NCBI GenBank assembly: GCA_027532905.1
Contig: JAPZUA010000006.1
Location: forward strand, 160,101-224,100
Direction of reading: 5' to 3'
DNA length: 64,000 nt
DNA from: Magnetospirillum sp.
Lineage (GTDB): Bacteria; Pseudomonadota; Alphaproteobacteria; CACIAM-22H2
The position numbers were made by a program, and so were the translations under genes. The number at the start of each line of letters is the position of its first letter. Position 1 is the stretch's first letter. The notes beneath the pieces were generated by a model. It was not told the origin of the DNA and made no database searches. It worked only from the letters and a program-made list of their open reading frames with translations. Shown here piece after piece: positions 52,620-61,742 of the stretch.

Positions 52620-52674
52620 AATAGTGCCCAGCTTCGCCCGCTACGGCACGCCAGCGGCGACGATAGCGAGAACC
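52620..52674 (+). repeat. Hairpin repeat copy 7 (hybrid arms A/B)
   Basis: Left AATAGTGCCC, core CGCTACGGCACGCCAGCG, right ATAGCGAGAACC. It lies 54 bp after copy 6 and, like copy 2, is followed by the GACGACGGACA tail block. Confidence 0.85.
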
Positions 52675-52830
52675 TTGATGAGCCGGAGCCTCAGTTATCA
52701 GCCACCTCAAAGCGTTCCGATTGCTCTGACGACGGACATTGAGCACCGACGGTGAAAACCTTTGAATGCATCGACATCGAGACATCCGCCTTGGCTAAGG
52801 GAGGCTCTCTTTTTGTCGGCTGATCGAGCC

Positions 52831-54039
52831 CTACTGCTCAAGTTCATCATCGACAGCTAGAATCCGGCAGTTTTCCCGTTGACTGTGACACGCCTGTAAA
52901 GCTGCGGCGCGCGCGGCGTCCAGAGTCCGAAATCCGCTCCGATAAGACCAGTTGCCCGAGCCATTTGCCGCAAAAGCCTTGTGTAGTCCTTGTCGAAGAT
53001 ACTGCGCCCAGCCAGCTTGGGCGGCAGCCGATAGATTCGGCGGCGGTGGCAGTTCGGGCCACGGCGATTCGGACGGCGCCGCCGCCCAATTCGGCAGGCT
53101 GGCACCCGACAATACGCGATCTACGATTGGGCGCCAATCGGGTATCCCCGCGCGACTAAAGAGAAAATGCCCGTCTGAGGCCCAAGCGGGTAACTCGATC
53201 AACTCGGCAACCGCCCCACCCGCAACATACGCCGTATGCATGCGACGTGCGACCGGCAGATTGGCGAATGTGTCGTTCGCGGTGTAGATCCAAACCGATG
53301 GCACGCGGGCGGTCCGGCCTATCTCCTCCATAGCCGCCACGAGGCCTGATGGGTTGCACGTATCGTTGGGCCCACGCGATCCACGGGCCGCCGCGAAGGC
53401 GAAGATCAAGGCGAGGCCATCGATAGGTTCGCGCGCCATCGAAAGCATGGCCATGCCGCCAGTGGAGTAACCGACTGCGATAAAGCGTGTTAGATCAAGT
53501 TTGGCGTGACCTCGGAGTGCTGCGACAGCCGCGCGCATATCCTTGCCGCCCTCGCGCGTCGTATGCCGATGATCGGCGCCGTCACACACGTTTTGGAACT
53601 CCGCGACCGGACCGGCGGATTCCCCGAATCCACGTCGCATGACGATCACGCTACCGTAGCCGCGACGCGCGAATTCCTCCATCTGCGGAAGAAAGCCTTG
53701 CGGAACGACGGATGGAAAAACCGTAGGGCCACCGCGTGGTGAGCCGTGCGCGAAAAGCGCAAGCGGAAACGGCCCGTCGCCGGGTGGATAGACCGCGAGT
53801 GCTTCGAGCGTGTGGACGCGCCCGTCGATCGTCGCATCGATCTTGAATGCCTCGCGCACGAGCGCTTCGCGCTGGGGGGGCTCCGCTGCAAACACGCCGC
53901 CGGCCGCGATCACGAAAAGAAAGCCGCCGACCCACCGCGTCAGACGCCTGGTCGATCCTGCCCCCAGGGAGCCCCACCGCGAAAAATAATCAAAAATGCT
54001 AATCGACGATACTAGTTGGCAGATATTTCTGTGGCCCAT
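52831..54039 (-). CDS. Secreted alpha/beta hydrolase with Cys-containing C-terminal domain
   Basis: A 402-residue protein with an N-terminal hydrophobic segment at about residues 36-52 ending VFAAEPP, so exported or membrane-tethered. The hydrolase core has the elbow GYSTGGMA and His in SDGHFLF. The last ~70 residues form a separate domain (AAQAGWAQYLRQGLHKAFA, then AALQACHSQRENCRILAVDD) of the type seen as small SH3-like or DUF tails. AGAGGGA precedes the ATG at 54039. Function unknown. Confidence 0.8.
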   Translation of the reverse strand: MGHRNICQLVSSISIFDYFSRWGSLGAGSTRRLTRWVGGFLFVIAAGGVFAAEPPQREALVREAFKIDATIDGRVHTLEALAVYPPGDGPFPLALFAHGSPRGGPTVFPSVVPQGFLPQMEEFARRGYGSVIVMRRGFGESAGPVAEFQNVCDGADHRHTTREGGKDMRAAVAALRGHAKLDLTRFIAVGYSTGGMAMLSMAREPIDGLALIFAFAAARGSRGPNDTCNPSGLVAAMEEIGRTARVPSVWIYTANDTFANLPVARRMHTAYVAGGAVAELIELPAWASDGHFLFSRAGIPDWRPIVDRVLSGASLPNWAAAPSESPWPELPPPPNLSAAAQAGWAQYLRQGLHKAFAANGSGNWSYRSGFRTLDAARAAALQACHSQRENCRILAVDDELEQ

Positions 54040-54101
54040 AAATCTGTCCCTCTAAGTTCTTGGTCTGTCGTAGAAGCCTGCAGCAAAAGCCCACGCTTTC
54101 T

Positions 54102-54908
54102 TTAACCCGGACCGCACCGTGCAAAGCGGGTCCCGACGATCCGGCCCGCCGCAGCCTGCACGTCGGCATCCGTCGCATTTACGGCCACCAACTGAATCGT
54201 ACCTGCTTCAGCGAGGCTCCGGAACGTCTGCGTCACGCGCACATTACCGTCGGTGTATTCAACCTTGATCGTCGAAGAATTAAGGTTTTCGTAGCGCGCG
54301 TTTAGTACCCGTTGGCGTCCGTTAACCACAAGTTCGAACTGCCCGCGCTGGAAGGCAATGCGACTTGTGTTGCATCCGTCTGCAGCCCCCGTCGGACGCC
54401 ACGCTCCCACAAATGGCGGCGACGGCGCGCTAAGTAGCCGGTCGCTCATGATGTCGGTGTCAAACATGGGCGGAAGGAGACGCAGTCCATGATATCCGGC
54501 CGCTATCAACAGGGCGCCTGCAAACGCACCACTGATCTGCCACAGCAATCGACGACCGCGGCGTTCGCGTGTCGCCTTTTCAGCGGCCGCATGGAAATCG
54601 CCATGGACCTTCTCCTCAAACATTCGAATGCTCTTCAGGAGAGTATCCTGTGCATCCTGCAGCCGCCCCGAAAAGATACCGATCCTTTCGCTGTAGCCGT
54701 CTTCGTCGACCGTGGCGCTGACGTCAACGAGGAACTTGTCGCCGATCTTCTCGAAAAGTTGGGCATCGACCGCGCTTTTCAGCCGGTTTCCCGTCGACAA
54801 AAGCCAGGCTGCCGCGTCATCAACGGAATGGAAGCGCCGCGCTGCAAGCTCCTCGCCGCCAACCTTCATCGAGACGTGACAGGTGATGCGCTGCTTGCCA
54901 TCCGGCAT
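54102..54908 (-). CDS. Single-span membrane protein of unknown function
   Basis: A 268-residue protein: a cytoplasmic N-terminal region of about 120 residues, one membrane span (LLWQISGAFAGALLIAAGYH), and a C-terminal domain of about 115 residues in the periplasm containing GAADGCNTSRIAFQRGQFEL and a final FARCGPG, with two cysteines that could pair. The ATG at 54908 with GGGAG upstream is preferred to a TTG at 54923. Not recognised. Confidence 0.7.
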   Translation of the reverse strand: MPDGKQRITCHVSMKVGGEELAARRFHSVDDAAAWLLSTGNRLKSAVDAQLFEKIGDKFLVDVSATVDEDGYSERIGIFSGRLQDAQDTLLKSIRMFEEKVHGDFHAAAEKATRERRGRRLLWQISGAFAGALLIAAGYHGLRLLPPMFDTDIMSDRLLSAPSPPFVGAWRPTGAADGCNTSRIAFQRGQFELVVNGRQRVLNARYENLNSSTIKVEYTDGNVRVTQTFRSLAEAGTIQLVAVNATDADVQAAAGRIVGTRFARCGPG

Positions 54909-54994
54909 CGACGTCACTCCCAAGGCTAGTTTGCGAAGTTGCAGGAAACGCCGAGATTATAGCTGTTCAGATAGCTCATCTGGTAAATTCCGAC

Positions 54995-56239
54995 TCAACT
55001 AAGTTTGTGAAAGCCGGTGAGGTCCATCCCTTCGGTCGTCGCATCGATGAAGCTCGCGCGGGTGATGTGGGCCCTTCGCAACACGGCCCCTGTCAGGTTC
55101 GCCTTGTCGAAAATCGCATGCGCGAGATTGGCATTGCTGAGATTGGCTGGAAATTTACGACCATTGGGTTTCCCGGACGCGTCTTTATGTTCGACTGGCA
55201 CGAGTCGCGCCTGAGTAAGGTCGGCGCGGCGCAAATTAGCGTCAATCAGTATGGCACCGGCCATGTCGGCCATTGTGAGATTGGCATCGGTAAGGTTGGC
55301 CTGCATGAGACTGGTGAGCCGTAGTAAACTGTTCGACAGGTTGGCGCGCGCGAGATTGGCGCAGTTCAGCGATGCGGCACTGAGATCGAGGCCGCGCAGG
55401 TCCATGCCGCTCAGATCGCGACCGTCGAGCACGGCGCGCTGGCCTTGCGCGCCGTTGGTCGCAATCCAGATTTTGTGCTGGGACAGTATCGCGCGCGCAT
55501 CGAAGCGCGGTGCGGGCGGGGCCATCGGCGGATCGAAACTCGCGCCTTCGAGATTGGCGGTCTTGAGATCGAGCCCGTCGAGGACCACGCCGCGCATGCG
55601 CGCGCCCCGCAGATCGCAGCCGATCAGGACCGCCCCCTGTAACTTGGCGCCGTCGAGGATAGCGTCTTTGAGCTTGGCGCCCTCAAGATTGGCGCCCGTC
55701 AGGTCGGCGTTGGCGAGCACGCAAGCGCCCAGCTCGGCGTCGGCGAGTTTGGATCCGCGAAGCGAAGCACCCGTCAGATCCGCTTTTTCGAGATTCGCCC
55801 CCTTGAGCTCGACATTGTCGAGATTTGCGTCGCGGAAGCTCGCCGAACGTTCGGCGTTGCCTTTGCTCGAACCGTCGGACCATTGCACGGTCTGGCCCGG
55901 GCGGAAATCGGCGCCGCGCAGATCGGCGTCGCGCAGCAGGGCGCCATCAAACCGGCCGCCGCGCGCATCGACACGGCGCATGTTACTGCCGCTCAAATTG
56001 GAAAAGCTGAAATCGGCCGCGAAGAGGTCGGCCATCGACAGATCGCAATCCTGCATCAACGCGCCGATCAGGTTGGCGCCCGACAGAACGGCCGCCGAAA
56101 GATTGCGCCCGCGTCCGTCGACCGCTCCGAATTTTTCGTTACGCACGTCCATGCGCTTGCCGCCTAGCCTGCCCATCAGATAGGCGCGGTGCGCCGTCGT
56201 CACGGCATCGAAATCCAACTGTCGTGGCGCCCTATCCAT
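54995..56239 (-). CDS. Pentapeptide-repeat protein
   Basis: A 414-residue protein built of A(D/N)LXX repeats in two blocks (about residues 45-250 and 285-410), for example GANLIGALMQDCDLSMADLF and ANLTDANLTMADMAGAILID. These form a right-handed beta-helix. A spacer near residue 265 (FDARAILSQHKIWIATNGAQ) breaks the helix. The ATG at 56239 follows GAAGGAA and lies seven bases after the MCP stop, so the two are co-transcribed. The family includes DNA-mimic and scaffold proteins; here a partner role to the receptor is inference. Confidence 0.85.
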   Translation of the reverse strand: MDRAPRQLDFDAVTTAHRAYLMGRLGGKRMDVRNEKFGAVDGRGRNLSAAVLSGANLIGALMQDCDLSMADLFAADFSFSNLSGSNMRRVDARGGRFDGALLRDADLRGADFRPGQTVQWSDGSSKGNAERSASFRDANLDNVELKGANLEKADLTGASLRGSKLADAELGACVLANADLTGANLEGAKLKDAILDGAKLQGAVLIGCDLRGARMRGVVLDGLDLKTANLEGASFDPPMAPPAPRFDARAILSQHKIWIATNGAQGQRAVLDGRDLSGMDLRGLDLSAASLNCANLARANLSNSLLRLTSLMQANLTDANLTMADMAGAILIDANLRRADLTQARLVPVEHKDASGKPNGRKFPANLSNANLAHAIFDKANLTGAVLRRAHITRASFIDATTEGMDLTGFHKLS

Positions 56240-56246
56240 ATTTCCT

Positions 56247-57830
56247 TCAACCGAAATTCGCCGTTGAGCCAACCAAATCTTCCGCCTGCTCGAGCAAGGC
56301 TGCCGCCGAGGCCGAGCATTGCTCGACGAGGGCTGTGTTCTGCTGCGTGTCGCGGTCGAGAGTAGAAATCGCCGCATTGATCTTACCGAGGCTTGCCGCC
56401 TGTTCGCGACTGCCGGCCGCAATCTCGGGCGCGACCTCGGCCATCTGCCGCACGATGTCGCTTATCTGGGCGAGCGCCAATCCGGCCGCACGAGCGAGCG
56501 TCACGCCTTGCGCCATTTCGCGCCCGCTGGCGGCGATGAGGTCGCGGATCTGCTGCGAGGCTGGGCGCGAGCGGTCGGCCAGCGCGCACACTTCCCGCGC
56601 CACCACTTTAAACCCCTTGCCGACCTCGCCTGCGCGCGCCGCTTCGACGGCGGCATTGAGGGCGAGCAACTTCGTCTGAAACGAGATTTCTTCCATCACC
56701 GCTATGATGACCGAAATGCGGGTCGCCGAATCGGCAATGCGGGACATCGAGCCCGCCACGGTTGTGACCGCTTGGTCGCCGCTCTCGGCGCGTACCAGCG
56801 CCTCGCCGGCAAGTGCGCTCGCGCGTACCGAGCGTTCGGCATTGGCGCAAACCGTCGCTGAAATTTCGGCGAGCGTTGCCGCCGTCTGCTGGAAGGTGGC
56901 GGCTTGGCGCTCGGTGCGTTTGGCCAGATCGTCGCTGCCTTGCGCAATCTCGTTGGCGGCCGTGCGGATCGACTGGGCGGCCGCAGTCACGTCCTGGGCC
57001 GTTTCTTTGAGGCGTGCGGCAAGAGCGCTTGCGTTGTTCAGGCGTTGGTTTTGGATCGCGTTGTCTTTGAATATCTGGACGGCCTTGGCCATCTCGCCGA
57101 TCTCGTCGGCACGTTCGCGCGCCGGAATCTGGAGATTGGTATCGCCGCCCGCAAGCGCGCGCATGGCCCCTGTCATCGTGCGGATCGGGCGGATCATGCC
57201 GAGAATGACACAACCCACGCCGACGATCGCGACCGCTATGCCGAGCCCTGAGACGACCCAAAGAACCAGCATGAAGCGGCCTTCCTGGGCGGCTCCATGG
57301 GCTTCGGTCGCTTCGTTCATTTTTTCGGATGCGATGACGGCTGTATCGATGCCCGTGCGGTGGCGCGCATAGGTTTGGCGCAAGCTGCCATATGCGTCTT
57401 GGGCGGCGGCAGTGTTGCCGGATTCAAGGGCTGGCACGAGCCGCGCATTGACGGTCTCCCAGAATACCTGGCCGGGGCCGTGCGCATCGACGGTGAGAGT
57501 GCGGCGAAGGTCGCTGTCGATGTCCTGACCGCGCCAGAACGCCTGGCGCTCGTCGTAGGCCTTCTGGAGCTTGACGAGCGCTTGCTTGTGCGCGGCCACG
57601 TCACTTTGCGGCTGCATCGCAAGCGTGGCCTCGAGATAGGCTTCCAGCACGTAGGCGGGCGGGGGCAGAATATCGGCGACAAGATCCTTGCTCAACACGA
57701 TGTGATCGTAAACGGGACCGGCGACTTTGAGTTCGAGCAAGGCGGCTGCACTTTTAAGGATGGCTGCTGCGAAGCCGACGATAACGCATAACCCAACAAT
57801 GTTAGTCGACGCGGCCAGTTGAATCTTCAA
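56247..57830 (-). CDS. Methyl-accepting chemotaxis protein, non-ATG start
   Basis: A transducer of about 527 residues: TM1 near the N-terminus ([20 protein letters not shown]), a helical periplasmic sensor of about 165 residues, TM2 ([20 protein letters not shown]), HAMP, and a signalling domain with the tip segment [19 protein letters not shown], where Lys replaces the usual Asn after FQT. There is no ATG in range. A TTG at 57830 is used here; a CTG at 57854 overlapping the receiver-gene stop (CTGA) is an alternative. The longer open frame overlaps the receiver gene and is not used. No CheA/CheW genes are nearby. Confidence 0.85.
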   Translation of the reverse strand: MKIQLAASTNIVGLCVIVGFAAAILKSAAALLELKVAGPVYDHIVLSKDLVADILPPPAYVLEAYLEATLAMQPQSDVAAHKQALVKLQKAYDERQAFWRGQDIDSDLRRTLTVDAHGPGQVFWETVNARLVPALESGNTAAAQDAYGSLRQTYARHRTGIDTAVIASEKMNEATEAHGAAQEGRFMLVLWVVSGLGIAVAIVGVGCVILGMIRPIRTMTGAMRALAGGDTNLQIPARERADEIGEMAKAVQIFKDNAIQNQRLNNASALAARLKETAQDVTAAAQSIRTAANEIAQGSDDLAKRTERQAATFQQTAATLAEISATVCANAERSVRASALAGEALVRAESGDQAVTTVAGSMSRIADSATRISVIIAVMEEISFQTKLLALNAAVEAARAGEVGKGFKVVAREVCALADRSRPASQQIRDLIAASGREMAQGVTLARAAGLALAQISDIVRQMAEVAPEIAAGSREQAASLGKINAAISTLDRDTQQNTALVEQCSASAAALLEQAEDLVGSTANFG

Positions 57831-57850
57831 TTGGATCCGATGGCGGCGTT

Positions 57851-58384
57851 TCAGGTCGCGTTGTCTTCCCGAATTATTCTCCGCAAGGCGGCCAAGACGT
57901 CCACGAGGGGTATCTCGTCCAAACGGTCTGCCTTGCGAGTTCTGACATTGTGTTGACGTTCCGGTAGCAGTTTCAGTTCGGATCGGCTCTTGGGTGCCGT
58001 GTGCAGATTGACCGCTCTCGAAACTGCATGGACGATTTCTAGTGGATCGAGCGGCTTCAGAAGTATTGTCGATAAGCCGACTTGCAATATTTCGTTTACA
58101 AGATTCCTCACGGGATACCCTGTCACGAAGATAAGACTGGCAGTCGCCCCGCGAGGGCAACTGCCTCGGATAAGCTTCATCAGGTCGATACCGTTGATAT
58201 TCGGCATCTGTATGTCGGAAACTACGACGCGGAAGTTCGGCTCGTCCAGAAAGCGGCGTATTCCGTCCGCTGCATTCGACTCGCTTTCGACCCAAAATCC
58301 GGCTGCGGCAAGCAAGAGGCAAAGTTCCCCCGCGCAGTTCGCGTCGTCGTCGATGACGAGGACTTTGCAGCTTTCGGCAGACAC
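57851..58384 (-). CDS. Stand-alone receiver-domain response regulator
   Basis: A 177-residue single REC protein. D12-D14 form the acidic pocket, D57 ([19 protein letters not shown]) is the phospho-acceptor and the conserved Lys is in LLKPLDP. About 45 residues follow the domain with no recognised output module, so it probably acts by protein contact. It lies six bases after the degenerate kinase gene and just before the MCP. Confidence 0.88.
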   Translation of the reverse strand: MSAESCKVLVIDDDANCAGELCLLLAAAGFWVESESNAADGIRRFLDEPNFRVVVSDIQMPNINGIDLMKLIRGSCPRGATASLIFVTGYPVRNLVNEILQVGLSTILLKPLDPLEIVHAVSRAVNLHTAPKSRSELKLLPERQHNVRTRKADRLDEIPLVDVLAALRRIIREDNAT

Positions 58385-58390
58385 AGCACC

Positions 58391-59305
58391 TCACTCCGAT
58401 CGCTCTGGTGCGGCGCCATGCGGAAGCATGATTTCGACCGTCGTGCCAACATCAGGCTCGCTGGTGAGCCAAATCTTGCCCTCGTGGAACTCGACGTACT
58501 TCTTAGCCAAAGCGAGCCCCACACCCGCACCGTTATAGCGCCTTGCGGTTGATGGGACGCGCCTTTGGAACGGCAGGAAAATGTTTTCTAGATCCTCGCG
58601 ACAGATCCCGACGCCCCTGTCGGCAACGACAACAACAATTCCGCGCTGGTCCGATAGTGTCGTCCATATATCGACAACACCATCCGGCTGCAAAAACTTG
58701 ATCGCATTGTCGATGACGCATCTCAAGGCCTGTCGGACACGCACGGCATCAAGCATGCAGTACGGCAACTCGGGATCTAGCGAGGTCTGGAAAGAGATGT
58801 CGAATTGCTGGGCAATGGGGGTCAATCGATTGACCAATTCCAGAATTAGATCGTTTACACAGATAAGTGCCTTTTCGGGCGGCAGGCGATTGTCCTCGAT
58901 CAGCACTATGTCGGCGGCACTGTCGAGGAGGTCGATAAGGTGAAGGCCGGCGCTGTTGATCCGCGCGATGAACTCCTCTCTCTGACGTGTTTTGGCGCAT
59001 ACCGATGTTGCTGCGGTTTCGCTCAAGAGAACTTCCGTAAGCCCGATAATTGCGTTGAGAGAGCTACGAGCTTCTTGGTTCAGATTGGCAAAGAGTCCAG
59101 TCTTGATGGCGGACGTTTCTGCCTTTGCCGGCACACCGCTGCGCGCGTCGGCATCAGCCGTGGTTCCGACCTCCGCGTCATGAGTGCCTCGAATAGAAAG
59201 CGATGTCACATTGATCGGCACAAAAGAGGACCCAGTCTGGCTCCGGTAAGCAATGACTTCTTCCGTCGGATTAGGTGTTCGGTGATTTTCGCTCGTGGTC
59301 GCCAT
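58391..59305 (-). CDS. Histidine-kinase-like protein lacking the phospho-accepting His
   Basis: A 304-residue soluble protein. After ~70 disordered residues comes a HisKA-like helix reading [19 protein letters not shown]; canonical kinases have S-H-E-L-R-T-P-L here, so Gln77 (CAA) stands where the His should be, and the Pro is Ser. The ATPase domain looks intact: N-box [10 protein letters not shown]1 VADRGVGI, F-box-like FLPFQR and G2 [15 protein letters not shown]. It could bind ATP without accepting phosphate at this site: a pseudokinase, a phosphatase, or a partner of another kinase. First gene of an operon with receiver, MCP and pentapeptide genes. Confidence 0.85.
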   Translation of the reverse strand: MATTSENHRTPNPTEEVIAYRSQTGSSFVPINVTSLSIRGTHDAEVGTTADADARSGVPAKAETSAIKTGLFANLNQEARSSLNAIIGLTEVLLSETAATSVCAKTRQREEFIARINSAGLHLIDLLDSAADIVLIEDNRLPPEKALICVNDLILELVNRLTPIAQQFDISFQTSLDPELPYCMLDAVRVRQALRCVIDNAIKFLQPDGVVDIWTTLSDQRGIVVVVADRGVGICREDLENIFLPFQRRVPSTARRYNGAGVGLALAKKYVEFHEGKIWLTSEPDVGTTVEIMLPHGAAPERSE

Positions 59306-59493
59306 CTCTGAGGTCCACTCTCGCTGTCGGCATCAGGCAACGGAATACGATCAAGGAGCCATTAACTAGATACAAAAACTTGGTGTAGATTTAACCAGTC
59401 TAAGCTTAGATACGATAGTATGCAGTACTAGATGCCGATAAAGGCAAATCTGGTTCATATTAGATTTCAAATTGAACTATTCACCTGATCGAC

Positions 59494-61719
59494 TTGGGCC
59501 AGGCGCCTGCGATAAGACGAACAAGAAATTTGATCGCAACACGAAGCAGGCAACGCTTGAACTATCCGACCGAGACGACAGAACATGAATTTGGTTACTT
59601 CGCTAACCAAAAGAATCGCTGCGTTGCGACTTCTGTCGTCTGCTGTCTTCTTGTGGCCGCGATCATCTTCGCTTCGTTTGGTTTGTCGCGTCGTCTTGAA
59701 ACCGAGTACGAGAATCGCGCAATTCTTGAGGTCCGATACGAAGCCCGACTCTTCGAGGCCTATACAAAAAGCCTCCTGCAGGCTTTTGACCAAGTGCTTC
59801 TGCAGCTGCGCGAAGAAATCTTGGAAGATGGGCTCCATCCCGATCTTGCGGCGTGGGCCGTACGGCGCGCCGTTCTGCGCAAACCTCTCTTTCAGATCGG
59901 CGTCATCGGCGCCGACGGAAGATTAGCGGCGACGACCGAAGGCGCTTCGAGCATCGGTCTCGATCTGTCGGACCGCGAGCATTTTCGGGTTCATCTGGAT
60001 TCGAACGACGATCGAATGTTCATCAGCAAGCCGCTTGTCGGGCGCGCTACGGGCCGATCGTCGCTCAACATCAGCCGGCCTATTCGCAGGAGCGACGGCA
60101 CTTTCATCGGCGCGACTGTTGTTTCGGTCGATCCTGCCCATTTTTCCGGTTTTCTCAGCGTGCTCGACGAGCGCCATACTGCGATGGTTTCTCTGATCGG
60201 GATCGATGGAACCATACGCGCACGCGCGCCCGTGGCGAACGGACATAACATCATCGGAATGTCGATTGCCGACCTGGATCTCGAACAACTCGTTCTGCGC
60301 GCGCGGGAGGGAGCCTTTCGAAGCTACAGCCGTTTCGATCAAATGGAGCTGGTATCCGCGTTTCGGCATCTCGACGATTTCGGAATGATCGTCCTCGTCA
60401 GCAAAAGCAGCGATACCGTCTTTGATGACTTCTATCGTCAACGCCGACTCTATCTCGGGTTCGGGTTCGTTGCAGCGCTCTTCGTCGTCGTCGGCGGCGT
60501 GTCTTTCGAAACTTTATCGCGCTTTCAGGACCAGGCACGTGTCAGCCGAGCCGTTGCGGCTTTGCAGGATCGCCAGTTCAAAGAGCTTGTTGGCATTATG
60601 GATGGCTGTGGCGCCGTTCTCGTTCAGACCGACACAGAAGGAACGATCGTTGCCTGCAATTCGGCGTTTGCTGCGATGGTCGGGAGAGCGGATCGAACAG
60701 AATTTCTTGGGAGGTCAATTGTTTCGATTGTGGAGAGTGGCGGCTTGAAAGCTGGGCAGATCGACCATTTCTCCGGTGTGCGCCTCGCCACGACCTATCC
60801 GGTTCAATTCGAGTCGTCTTTTGCGCCGATCTGCCAAAACAAGCCTCGGATCGATATTATGTGGAGCTGGACGCAAAGCCGCATAGGCGATGGGGTGGAG
60901 GGGCGTTTCGTCGGTGTCGGGATCGACAATACCGACCTACGGGCCAAAGAAATGATGCTGATCCAATCTTCGAAACTAGCGTCGCTCGGTCGTCTTGCTG
61001 CAACGCTGAATCACGAAATAGTTCAACCTTTGAACGTCGCCCGGCTTGGACTTGGAAATCTGAAGTCGCTTATCGAGAAGGGCGCGCCGAAAGAAGATCT
61101 CCTGGTCCGCGCGGACAAGACGATCGACAACATCCAGCGCACAGGAAAGATCCTCGCGCGCTTTCGTTCGCTGGTTCGGCAGGACAGGGACTTCGTCGAG
61201 AATGTCCAACTTTCAGATGCGATATATGCCGCGACCGGCATGTACGAGGAGCAGTTTCGTATCGACGGAATAAAACTGATTGTCGAAACGGATGTTGACT
61301 GCGCACTGGAATGCAGTCGCATCGAACTCGAACAGGTTTTCGTGAATTTGCTGGCGAACGGCTACGATGCGATTCTGAGATCTCGGTCGCACGAGAAGTC
61401 GGTTCCCGGTTCCAGCAAGCGGTCGCCAGACATTATAAGGGTTCGCATTGAACAGGATCCCGGTGCGCAGAAGATCGCCCGAATCTTGGTCGAAGATAGC
61501 GGCGGAGGCATTCCTGCCGACATCATCGAGCAGATCTTTCAGCCCTTTTTTACCACTCGATCCAGCAATGGGGGCACTGGACTTGGCCTGGCCATATGCC
61601 GCGCCACTATCGAACGCCTGAATGGAACAATCGAAGCCTCCAATGACGGTTGCGGCGCACGCTTTGTCGTATCGCTCCCGATACGTAGGGCCACTGTGCC
61701 GGCACCGGTTTCCGCGTAG
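59494..61719 (+). CDS. Membrane sensor histidine kinase (dCache-PAS-HisKA)
   Basis: A 741-residue DctB-like kinase: TM1 at about 44-64, a periplasmic double-Cache-like sensor to about 315, TM2 at about 320-337, a PAS domain at about 360-485, HisKA with H507 (ATLNHEIVQPLNVARLG) and an ATPase domain (NLLANGYDAI, VEDSGGGI, GGTGLGLAICRATIERL). The start is a TTG at 59494 or another TTG at 59557; no ATG fits. It is divergent from the His-less kinase operon and 23 bp before the response regulator. Confidence 0.88.
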   Translation: MGQAPAIRRTRNLIATRSRQRLNYPTETTEHEFGYFANQKNRCVATSVVCCLLVAAIIFASFGLSRRLETEYENRAILEVRYEARLFEAYTKSLLQAFDQVLLQLREEILEDGLHPDLAAWAVRRAVLRKPLFQIGVIGADGRLAATTEGASSIGLDLSDREHFRVHLDSNDDRMFISKPLVGRATGRSSLNISRPIRRSDGTFIGATVVSVDPAHFSGFLSVLDERHTAMVSLIGIDGTIRARAPVANGHNIIGMSIADLDLEQLVLRAREGAFRSYSRFDQMELVSAFRHLDDFGMIVLVSKSSDTVFDDFYRQRRLYLGFGFVAALFVVVGGVSFETLSRFQDQARVSRAVAALQDRQFKELVGIMDGCGAVLVQTDTEGTIVACNSAFAAMVGRADRTEFLGRSIVSIVESGGLKAGQIDHFSGVRLATTYPVQFESSFAPICQNKPRIDIMWSWTQSRIGDGVEGRFVGVGIDNTDLRAKEMMLIQSSKLASLGRLAATLNHEIVQPLNVARLGLGNLKSLIEKGAPKEDLLVRADKTIDNIQRTGKILARFRSLVRQDRDFVENVQLSDAIYAATGMYEEQFRIDGIKLIVETDVDCALECSRIELEQVFVNLLANGYDAILRSRSHEKSVPGSSKRSPDIIRVRIEQDPGAQKIARILVEDSGGGIPADIIEQIFQPFFTTRSSNGGTGLGLAICRATIERLNGTIEASNDGCGARFVVSLPIRRATVPAPVSA

Positions 61720-61742
61720 GATTGGCCCAGGAGTTTCGAATC

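Larger units (their letters stand above)
52337..52830 (+). other. Intergenic, orphan IS end and two hairpin repeats
   Basis: Holds an orphan IS3-type end (52354-52410), repeats at 52514-52565 and 52620-52674, and the tail block ending GACGACGGACA at 52738. No gene seen. Confidence 0.5.

Noticed and set aside
25278..52674. A conserved peptide (LRPLRHASG type) readable through several hairpin repeats
   Set aside because: The similarity follows from the DNA repeat; starts, lengths and flanks differ and there are no ribosome sites, so I treat the element as non-coding.
14737..52674. Hairpin repeats as integron attC sites or CRISPR repeats
   Set aside because: They lack GTTRRRY-type attC boxes and cassette spacing, and they are kilobases apart without spacers or cas genes.
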